Origin: an uncultured Eubacteriales bacterium
GTDB lineage: Bacteria > Bacillota > Clostridia > Oscillospirales > Acutalibacteraceae
NCBI GenBank assembly: GCA_900316925.1
Contig: ONEU01000100.1
Coordinates: 1 to 12,534, forward strand
Reading direction: 5' to 3'
Length of the DNA: 12,534 nucleotides
In this document: in pieces, positions 1 to 6,700 of the stretch
Layout: every line of letters starts with the position of its first letter
Position numbering within the stretch: the stretch's first letter is position 1
Made by a program: the position numbers and the translations under genes
The notes under the pieces: model-generated
The model's database searches: none
The model's input: the letters and a program-made list of their open reading frames with translations, nothing else
Told to the model about the DNA's origin: nothing

Positions 1-326
1 ATAAACCCGAAGGACTTGCCCTCGTCTGCCACTGTAAAAACAGACAAGTAAGGATGATCTCATCGGTGCTTTCGTGGATATGCGGCAAGCTGCCGCCCCC
101 GATTTACCAACGACTGGCGGATGATATAAACCCGAAGGACTTGCCCTCGTCTGCCACTATAAAAACAGACAAGTAAGGATGATCTCACCGGTGCTTTCGT
201 GAATATGCGGCAAGCTGCCGCTCCCCCGATTTACCAACGATTGGCGGATGATATAACCCCGAAGGAATTGCCCTCGTCTGCCACTGTAAAAACAGACAAG
301 TAGGGATGATCTCACCGCCGCTTTCG
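1..326. repeat. Tandem array of a structured ~125-bp repeat, about 2.6 copies visible
   Basis: Copy 1 spans 1-125, copy 2 126-252 and a partial copy 3 253-326; the array may begin before the window. Copies 1 and 2 differ by four substitutions and a 2-nt insertion. Copy 3 has a few more changes and loses similarity after the CTTTCG near 326. Each full copy contains three potential hairpins: GTCTG pairing with CAGAC (flanked by CTTG and CAAG that can extend it across a bulge), CGGCA-AGC-TGCCG, and CCGCC pairing with GGCGG. No convincing protein is encoded on either strand. The family is unknown to me. It could be an intergenic structured repeat or a VNTR. It is not a CRISPR array, because the copies abut without spacers. 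Confidence 0.85.
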
Positions 327-331
327 GGGGT

Positions 332-383
332 GTCGGGGGGACTTTCTCGTGAAAGTCCCCCTGACCGTGAAAGTCCCCCTGAC
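332..383. repeat. Strong hairpin plus an 18-bp direct duplication that offers a second pairing partner
   Basis: GTCG plus GGGGGACTTTC (332-346) pairs with GAAAGTCCCCCTGAC (351-365) around a TCGT loop. This gives 15 base pairs including one G-T wobble. The right-hand segment is duplicated in tandem (348-365 and 366-383), so the left arm can pair with either copy. No T-tract follows, so it is not a standard intrinsic terminator. It lies between the repeat array and the promoter of the lipoprotein gene. From 384 to about 455 I see only AT-rich sequence without clear features. Confidence 0.75.
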
Positions 384-456
384 TCGCGCTGCGCAGAGAG
401 AGAAACGCTTTGGGGCGGCGGGGAATACAAAAAAATCGGAAAGTGATAAAAAAATA

Positions 457-485
457 TGGACTTTACAAAAGTTTTGTAGTATAAT
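457..485 (+). promoter_or_regulatory. Sigma-A-type promoter of the lipoprotein gene
   Basis: A perfect -10 hexamer TATAAT (480-485) lies 17 bp downstream of TGGACT (457-462), a 4/6 match to TTGACA. Transcription would start near 492, giving a 5' leader of about 38 nt before the ATG at 530. The spacer is filled by a palindrome, listed separately. Confidence 0.7.
464..478. promoter_or_regulatory. Candidate operator: perfect inverted repeat in the promoter spacer
   Basis: TACAAAA-G-TTTTGTA is a perfect palindrome with 7-bp arms and one central base. It lies exactly between the -35 and -10 hexamers. A repressor dimer bound here would block RNA polymerase. No regulator is identifiable from the window, and AT-rich palindromes can occur by chance. 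Confidence 0.45.
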
Positions 486-529
486 AGCTTTGTATGTTAA
501 AAAAACCATGCGAAGGGACGATATAAGAA

Positions 530-1648
530 ATGAAAAAAATCTTCAAAACAGCAGCTGCTGTATCGGTTGCAGCGGCGGTTGCCTGCTCTGCCGGCTGCGG
601 CGGCAACACCAAATGGAGCTTTAAATCCGGCGATAACGAGCTGACCAACGGTAACTGGATCTTTGAAACCTATATCGGCACGATGAACGCTGTTTCAAAG
701 ATCTCCGAAGGAAATTCTGAGAAAAATATCCAGAATATCGACTTTGAGAAGGAAGAGATCGAAGGTAGCCCTGCAAAGGACTGGATCTATATGCAGGCGA
801 AGATCGACTGCAAGCGCCAGCTGACCCTCGATAACCTGATGAAGAAGTATGGTGCCACCGTCGACCAGAGCGAGGCGGATTCCATGAAGCAGATGTATGT
901 CAATTACTTCTATTCCGGCAGCAAGGAGCTTTATGAGAAGCTCGGTGTTTCTGAGGATAGCTTCGTTACAGCCTATGTACTGCCGAACCTGAAGTCCAGC
1001 GCCCTGTTTAATAAGCTCTATGGCAAGGGCGGCGAAAAGGCAGTCTCGGATGAGGAGATGAACAAATACTTCACTGAAAACTATGTCACCTACTATACCC
1101 TGACATACAACCTCAAGACTTCAAATGACAGCGGCGAGTCTATGGATATCAGCGACGAGCAGAAGGACATTGCCGAGACGAATTTCAGAAAGTATGTCAA
1201 AATGCTCAACGAACAGGGCAAGACTACCCAGGAAGTGAGCGATCAGTATAAGGTCGATTTCTCTGTGGAGACGGCTCCTGCTACCAACGAGACAACTCTT
1301 GCTTCCGATATGGAGGATGAGGATCTGAAGAAGGAAGTGGAAGCTGCCGAGGTGAAGAAGGCCAAGACGGTTACCATTCACGACACGCTCTACCTCATCT
1401 ATAAGGGTGATATCAATGAGAAGGTTGCCGATCTGAAATATCCCGAAGATATCAAAGAGGACGATACCACTTCGATTTCCCGTCTGTCCGTGGCACGCAA
1501 CATGAAGACGGAGGAGTATGAGGATTTCCTCGACAAGGAGATCGATAAGCTCGACTACACCAGAAATGACGACTGCATCGCCAAGTATTCCGTGATGCGT
1601 ACCGTTGGTATCATCAAGGAAGAGGAAAAGAAAAACGCTTCAAAATAA
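530..1648 (+). CDS. Lipoprotein of the PrsA/SurA chaperone type with a degenerate PPIase region
   Basis: This is a 372-aa exported protein. Residues 1-22 form a signal peptide (KK, then an Ala/Val-rich hydrophobic stretch) ending in a lipobox-like SAG-C with Cys23 as the likely lipidated residue, so the mature protein should be anchored to the outer face of the membrane. The ATG at 530 is preceded by AAGGGA (513-518) at a slightly long spacing of 11 nt. The region after Cys23 (a GDNELTNGNW-type stretch) and AVSDEEMNKYFTENYV at residues 171-186 resemble the N-terminal and linker segments of PrsA/SurA foldases. The following lysine- and glutamate-rich part would correspond to a parvulin domain but lacks the recognisable HILV and FxxxA signatures. 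It is very acidic and lysine-rich, as expected of a surface chaperone. It appears monocistronic, with its own promoter and terminator. The lipoprotein call is firm; the foldase relationship is inference and the substrate is unknown. Confidence 0.8.
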   Translation: MKKIFKTAAAVSVAAAVACSAGCGGNTKWSFKSGDNELTNGNWIFETYIGTMNAVSKISEGNSEKNIQNIDFEKEEIEGSPAKDWIYMQAKIDCKRQLTLDNLMKKYGATVDQSEADSMKQMYVNYFYSGSKELYEKLGVSEDSFVTAYVLPNLKSSALFNKLYGKGGEKAVSDEEMNKYFTENYVTYYTLTYNLKTSNDSGESMDISDEQKDIAETNFRKYVKMLNEQGKTTQEVSDQYKVDFSVETAPATNETTLASDMEDEDLKKEVEAAEVKKAKTVTIHDTLYLIYKGDINEKVADLKYPEDIKEDDTTSISRLSVARNMKTEEYEDFLDKEIDKLDYTRNDDCIAKYSVMRTVGIIKEEEKKNASK

Positions 1649-1658
1649 TCACATTTCC

Positions 1659-1691
1659 AAGAACTCCCTTGCTTTCAACAGGGGAGTTCTT
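1659..1691 (+). terminator. Hairpin terminator after the lipoprotein gene
   Basis: AAGAACTCCC (1659-1668) pairs perfectly with GGGAGTTCTT (1682-1691) around a 13-nt loop, 11 nt past the stop codon. The downstream tract (GTTGTGTG) is only moderately T-rich, so termination may be partial. Confidence 0.7.
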
Positions 1692-1969
1692 GTTGTGTGC
1701 GGAGAAATTGTCTGCGTGCTATGAAAGAAAGGCCGCAATGATTCTATCTTTGTGAAGATTATACGATAGACAAATTCGCCGTTTTCTGATATGATAATAA
1801 ATTGAATAAAAGCGCCGTAGAAGCAATTTACTGATTTCCGGCAGGTTGAGATAAATCGTTTTCAGGAAGGGCTGGATGCCCCGGTTAAAAGGATTCCCGA
1901 GAAATATTTGTGTTTTGACTTGATTACAGCGTAAAAATTTTGTAAAATAAAAGGAAGGGTGTCCTGCTT
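1692..1969. other. Intergenic region and long leader of the ANTAR regulator gene
   Basis: This 278-bp stretch has no credible gene. It contains a promoter (1767-1795, listed separately), a 6-bp inverted repeat TCTATC/GATAGA (1743-1748 and 1765-1770) that overlaps the -35 element, and, if that promoter is used, a leader of about 168 nt. Leader segments that could fold include AATTG/CAATT near its start and GGGC-TGGAT-GCCC around 1869-1883. I could not recognise a known riboswitch, nor a clear pair of ANTAR-target hexaloops (A at loop position 1, G at position 4). Confidence 0.5.
1767..1795 (+). promoter_or_regulatory. Promoter for the ANTAR regulator gene
   Basis: TAGACA (1767-1772, 5/6 match to TTGACA) is separated by 17 bp from TATGAT (1790-1795, 5/6 match to TATAAT). 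It is the best-spaced candidate in the gap between the upstream terminator and the TTG start at 1970. Confidence 0.55.
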
Positions 1970-2539
1970 TTGGAGAGTGCTCTGATCGTATCCGCAAATG
2001 AAAAAAGCATACTTTCCGTGTCGCAGCTGTTGCAGAGCGGGAACGCTGTCCGTACCGACAGCGCCGCCGGAGCGGCTGAGGCCAGAAGGTGCATGGGTGA
2101 GAGGAGCTATGATCTCATCCTGGTGAATGCGCCGCTTGCGGATGAACCTGCCGAAGCGTTTGCGGCGGAGGCTGCCGAAAACACCGCATCAGGTGTCCTG
2201 CTGCTGGTGGAGGGTGACGCTGAGGAGGAGACGGAAGCCCGCATGATGCCCTATGGAGTGATGGTGCTGGGAAAGCCCGTGAGCAAACGGCTGCTTTCCA
2301 AGGCGCTGCATCTGCTGGAGGCGGCGACAAACCGTCTGAAAGGTATCCGGCAGGAGAATGTCCGGCTGCATAAGAAAATCGACGACAGCCGCATCATCAA
2401 CCGCGCCAAAGCCATTCTCATCGAATACCTGAACATGACCGAGCCCCAGGCGCATAAATACCTGGAACGGCAGGCCATGGAACTGCGGGTACCTAAGATC
2501 GAGGTGGCAAAGCGATTGCTGAGCACCTATGAGAATTAA
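1970..2539 (+). CDS. ANTAR-domain response regulator (RNA-binding antiterminator) with a pseudo-receiver
   Basis: This 189-aa protein has two domains. Residues 1-118 form a CheY-like receiver. The position normally held by the phospho-accepting Asp is Asn53 (in YDLILVNAPL), and the N-terminal acidic pair is also missing (LIVSANEKS), while the conserved Lys survives (Lys102 in GKP). After a helical linker, residues 130-186 form an ANTAR domain with the expected spaced residues (Ala146-Lys147, Ala161, Tyr164, Ala169-Met170, Val179-Ala180). ANTAR proteins bind paired hexaloop RNA hairpins and prevent transcription termination; relatives such as NasT and EutV act in nitrogen use. The start is TTG at 1970, preceded by AAGGAAGG (1951-1958) about 11 nt upstream; no ATG is available in frame nearby. 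The gene lies 162 bp upstream of carA on the same strand with no T-tract terminator between. The receiver changes suggest phosphorylation-independent control. Family assignment is confident; the RNA targets are unknown. Confidence 0.88.
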   Translation: MESALIVSANEKSILSVSQLLQSGNAVRTDSAAGAAEARRCMGERSYDLILVNAPLADEPAEAFAAEAAENTASGVLLLVEGDAEEETEARMMPYGVMVLGKPVSKRLLSKALHLLEAATNRLKGIRQENVRLHKKIDDSRIINRAKAILIEYLNMTEPQAHKYLERQAMELRVPKIEVAKRLLSTYEN

Positions 2540-2594
2540 GGAAAGTGAAACAAGGGCTCCGGTTCGCTCCGAACGCCCGTACAAACAATGTCTG

Positions 2595-2675
2595 ATATCC
2601 CCGGAACGTCGGGACGCAGGTTGACTGCTGCGTGTCGGTACCGGATATGATCCGGAGGGGTTGAGGTAAATCCCC
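2595..2675 (+). promoter_or_regulatory. Structured leader upstream of carA with mutually exclusive pairings
   Basis: ATATCC and GG (2595-2600 and 2603-2604) can pair with CCGGATAT (2641-2648), enclosing an inner stem ACGCAG/CTGCGT (2614-2619 with 2628-2633). The same CCGGAT can instead form a tight local hairpin with ATCCGG (2641-2646 with 2650-2655, loop ATG). A further GGGG/CCCC pair (2657-2660 with 2672-2675) lies just ahead of the carA Shine-Dalgarno. No poly-T follows, so this is not an obvious attenuator. I did not find a PyrR-binding motif here. Confidence 0.4.
2621..2651 (+). promoter_or_regulatory. Possible internal promoter for the carA operon
   Basis: TTGACT (2621-2626) and TATGAT (2646-2651) are each 5/6 matches to the sigma-A consensus, but the 19-bp spacer is long. 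If used, transcription starts near 2658 and gives a leader of about 44 nt. Otherwise carA would depend on read-through from the ANTAR gene. Confidence 0.4.
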
Positions 2676-2701
2676 ACTATACAAGAAAGGATTGATAAAA
2701 G

Positions 2702-3787
2702 ATGGAAAAAAGGGCCTATCTTATTTTGGAGAATGGAGACGTCTATGAGGGCTATTCATTCGGCGCTGAGAAGGAGGTAGTCGGCGAGCTGGTGTTTACC
2801 ACCGCTATGACAGGTTATCTGGAAACGCTGACAGATCCCAGCTATTACGGCCAGATTGTTTGCCAGACTTTTCCGCTGATCGGAAACTATGGGGTGATCC
2901 CTGCCGATTTTGAGAGCGGCAAGCCTGCCCTCCGTGCATATATCGTCAGAGAATGGTGTCAGCAGCCTTCCAACTTCCGTTGTGAGGGTCAGCTTGACGC
3001 TTTTTTAAAGGAAGAAGGCGTTCCTGGATTGTATGGGATTGATACCCGCCGCCTGACAAAAACCGTGCGTGAGTACGGTGTGATGAACGCAAAGCTCACC
3101 TACGAAAAGCCTGATGCTTCCGTTGCGGAAGAACTGAAAAGCTATAAAATTACCGGTGCCGTGCAGGCTGTTACCGTGAAGGAGCCGGCGGTGCATACAC
3201 CGGAGAACCCCACTCTGAAGGTGGTGCTCATGGATTTCGGCGCTAAAAGACGTATTCGCCGTAACCTGATGAAGCTGGGCTGCCATGTCACCATCGTTCC
3301 GGCATCCACCTCGGCTGAGGAGATCATCGCCATGAAGCCCGACGGCATCATGCTGTCCAACGGCCCTGGTGATCCCGCCGATAACCCCGAGATCATTGAG
3401 CAGCTCAGGATCCTGTGTGAAGCGAAGATTCCTACCTTCGGTATCTGCCTGGGCCATCAGCTCCTGGCACTCTCACAGGGGGCAAAAACCAAAAAGCTCA
3501 AATACGGCCACCGCGGCGCTAACCAGCCGGCTACCGATCTGGAAACAGGAAGAGTGTATGTGACCTCCCAGAACCACGGCTATGCGGTGGTATCCGAATC
3601 ACTGCCCGAAAACGCTAAGGTGAGCTTCATTAACGCCAATGACGGTACCTGCGAAGGCATTTCTTATACGGACAAGCCCATGTTCAGCGTACAGTTCCAT
3701 CCCGAGGCCTGCGGCGGTCCGCTGGATACCTCGTTCCTTTTTGATAAATTCATCAGCCTGATGCAGGAGGTAAAAAACAATGCCTAA
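2702..3787 (+). CDS. carA: Carbamoyl-phosphate synthase small (glutaminase) subunit
   Basis: This 361-aa protein hydrolyses glutamine and passes ammonia to CarB for carbamoyl-phosphate synthesis, the first step of pyrimidine biosynthesis and a precursor step for arginine. The N-terminal half is the CarA-specific domain (LENGDVYEG, then TTAMTGYLETLTDPSY). The C-terminal half is a class I glutamine amidotransferase with its full triad: nucleophile Cys249 in GICLGHQ, and His333 and Glu335 in QFHPEA. Length is normal for the family. The ATG at 2702 follows AAAGGA (2686-2691) at 10 nt. The 3' end overlaps carB by 8 nt, and the carB Shine-Dalgarno lies inside carA, so translation of the two subunits should be coupled, fitting their 1:1 assembly. 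Confidence 0.97.
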   Translation: MEKRAYLILENGDVYEGYSFGAEKEVVGELVFTTAMTGYLETLTDPSYYGQIVCQTFPLIGNYGVIPADFESGKPALRAYIVREWCQQPSNFRCEGQLDAFLKEEGVPGLYGIDTRRLTKTVREYGVMNAKLTYEKPDASVAEELKSYKITGAVQAVTVKEPAVHTPENPTLKVVLMDFGAKRRIRRNLMKLGCHVTIVPASTSAEEIIAMKPDGIMLSNGPGDPADNPEIIEQLRILCEAKIPTFGICLGHQLLALSQGAKTKKLKYGHRGANQPATDLETGRVYVTSQNHGYAVVSESLPENAKVSFINANDGTCEGISYTDKPMFSVQFHPEACGGPLDTSFLFDKFISLMQEVKNNA

Positions 3788-6700
3788 AGATAATCGAATC
3801 AAAAGAGTTCTTGTCATCGGCTCCGGCCCTATCGTGATCGGCCAGGCTGCCGAGTTTGACTATGCAGGCACACAGGCTTGCCGCGCCCTGAAGGAAGAGG
3901 GACTGGAGGTTATCCTCGTCAATTCTAACCCTGCTACCATTATGACCGATAAGGCAATGGCCGATAAGGTCTATATTGAGCCGCTGACCCTTGAGACGGT
4001 CAAGCGTATCATCATCAAAGAACAGCCCGATTCCCTGCTTTCTACCCTGGGCGGACAGACCGGCCTGACTCTCTCCATGCAGCTTGCAAAAGAGGGCTTC
4101 CTCAAGAAGCACGGCGTCAGACTGCTTGGCGCTAACCCTGAGACCATCGACAAGGCTGAGGACAGACAGATGTTCAAGGATACCATGGAATCCATCGGTC
4201 AGCCCTGCATCCCCTCCACCGTGGTCAACAATGTGGAAGCAGCCGTTGCTTTTGCGGATGAGATCGGCTATCCGGTTATTATCCGTCCGGCATTTACCCT
4301 GGGCGGTACCGGCGGCGGTATCGTGAACAATGAAGTGGAGCTGCGGGAGATTACTGCCAACGGTCTGGCTCTTTCGCCTATCACTCAGGTACTGGTTGAA
4401 AAATGTATTTCCGGCTGGAAGGAAATTGAATTTGAAGTGGTCCGTGACCGCAAGGGCAATGTTATCACCGTCTGCTCCATGGAGAATGTCGATCCTGTGG
4501 GCGTCCATACCGGTGACTCCATCGTTATTGCCCCGGCAGTGACTTTGGCAGATAAGGAATACCAGATGCTCCGTTCGGCAGCTCTGGAGATCGTTTCGGC
4601 ACTGGGCGTTGAGGGCGGCTGTAACTGTCAGTTCGCACTCGAACCGGAGAGCTTTACATACGCTGTTATCGAAGTAAACCCCCGTGTGTCCCGTTCCTCG
4701 GCACTTGCCTCCAAGGCAACCGGTTATCCCATTGCCAAGGTAGCCGCAAAGCTGGCCATCGGTTATTCGCTGGATGAGATCCGCAATGCCGTGACCGGTA
4801 CGACATACGCTTGCTTTGAACCCACTATCGACTATGTGGTCGTCAAGTTCCCGAAGTGGCCGTTTGATAAATTTGTTTACGCCAAGAGGACCCTCGGCAC
4901 CCAGATGAAGGCAACCGGCGAGGTGATGGCCATTGCTCCCACCTTTGAGCAGGCTATGATGAAGGCCGTGCGCGGTGCGGAGATCCGTCACGATACCATG
5001 TCAGCTCCCAAGTATGAGGAGCTGAGCATGGAAGAACTGCACGATAAGCTCTATGTCTGCGACGATGAGCGCATCTTCACGGTGTATGAGGCACTCAAGA
5101 GAGGCATCTCCGTTGACGAGATCCACAAGATCACCATGATCGACGAGTGGTTCCTCAACAAGCTGCTCAATCTGTCGGCCTGTGAGGAGGAGCTCAAAAA
5201 GGGCAGCCTGGATGAGGAGCTTTACAATAAGGCAAAGCATCTCGGCTTCCTGGATAAGACCATTGAAGCACTCACCGGCTGCAAGATCGAAAACCCGATG
5301 GTGCCTGTCTATAAAATGGTAGATACCTGTGCGGCTGAGTTTGCCGCAGAGACCCCTTACTTCTACTCCACCTTCGATACGGATAACGAGGCAGATGCCT
5401 TCATCAAGGAGAAGAACTCTGACCGTCAGACCATCATCGTATTCGGTTCCGGCCCCATCCGTATCGGACAGGGTATCGAGTTCGACTATGCGTCCGTTCA
5501 CTGTGTATGGGCCCTGAAAAAGGCCGGCTTTGATGTTGTCATCGTCAACAATAACCCCGAGACGGTTTCTACCGACTTCGATACCGCTGACAGACTGTAT
5601 TTTGAGCCTCTTACCAACGAGGATGTCATGGGCATTATCAAGACCGAGAAGCCCTACGGCGTGGTAGTGGCATTCGGCGGTCAGACCGCTATCAAGCTGA
5701 CCAAGTACCTCAGCGATAACGGCGTGAACATCCTGGGCACTTCTGCCGACAGCATTGATATGGCAGAGGACAGAGAACGCTTTGATGAGCTGCTGGAGCT
5801 TCATCATGTGAAGCGTCCGGAGGGCTTCACCGTGATGACTACGGAGGAGGCACTTGATGTAGCAGAAAGAATCGGCTATCCCGTACTGATGCGTCCCTCC
5901 TATGTGCTGGGCGGTCAGAACATGATTATCGCCTTCAACGAAGCCGATATCAAGGAGTATATGGCCATCATCCTTGCTCAGAATATCGAAAACCCCATCC
6001 TCATCGACAAGTATCTCTCCGGCACCGAGCTGGAGGTTGACGCCATCTGCGACGGCGAGGAGATCCTCATTCCCGGTATCATGCAGCACGTGGAGCGTGC
6101 CGGCATTCACTCCGGTGACTCCATTGCCGTTTATCCTGCCTGGAACATCAGCGATGAGATGACACAGAATATCATCAACACCTCCAAGAACCTGGCTGTT
6201 TCCCTGAAAACAAAGGGCCTTGTCAATATCCAGTACCTCATCTATGAGGGGAAGCTGTATGTGATCGAGGTGAACCCCCGTTCCTCCAGAACCATTCCGT
6301 ATATCAGTAAGGTCACCGGCGTGCCGATGGTAGACCTTGCCACCAGAGCCATGCTGGGTGAAAAGCTGGCCGATATGGGCTACGGTACCGGTCTGTACAA
6401 GAGATCACCCTATGTTGCCGTCAAGGTGCCGGTATTCTCCTTCGAGAAGCTCATCAACGTGGATAACCAGCTGGGTCCAGAGATGAAGTCCACCGGCGAG
6501 GTGCTCGGCATTGCCAACACCCTTGAGGAAGCTCTGTACAAGGGCCTGATCGCAGCCGGATACAAGATGACCAAGCAGGGCGGTGTATTCATCACCGTGC
6601 GTAATCCCGACAAGAACGAGATCGGCGATGTCGCCAAGAAGTACGATGAGCTGGGCTTCACCCTCTATGCAACCAAGGGTACCGCTCAGACCCTGAGAAA

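Noticed and set aside
1..326. CRISPR array
   Set aside because: The units are about 125 bp, contiguous, near-identical along their whole length and without unique spacers. No cas gene is present.
462..467. TTTACA as the -35 element of the lipoprotein promoter
   Set aside because: It would leave only a 12-bp spacer to TATAAT at 480; TGGACT at 457-462 gives the correct 17 bp.
185..648. Several short open frames around the repeats and the lipoprotein promoter
   Set aside because: They run through the repeat array, the hairpin and the promoter, have low-complexity translations created by the 18-bp duplication, and lack ribosome binding sites.
1915..1948. Second promoter TTGATT-17-TAAAAT (1920-1925 and 1943-1948) before the ANTAR gene
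   Set aside because: Transcription would start near 1955, inside the Shine-Dalgarno AAGGAAGG (1951-1958), which would impair translation. The promoter at 1767-1795 fits better, although this one is not excluded.
1802..2701. ANTAR-target paired hexaloops, a glutamine riboswitch or a PyrR-binding site in the two leaders
   Set aside because: I looked for hexaloops with A at position 1 and G at position 4, and for the known motif cores, and found no convincing match. Candidate 6-nt loops (for example GAACGT at 2604-2609) do not fit the pattern.
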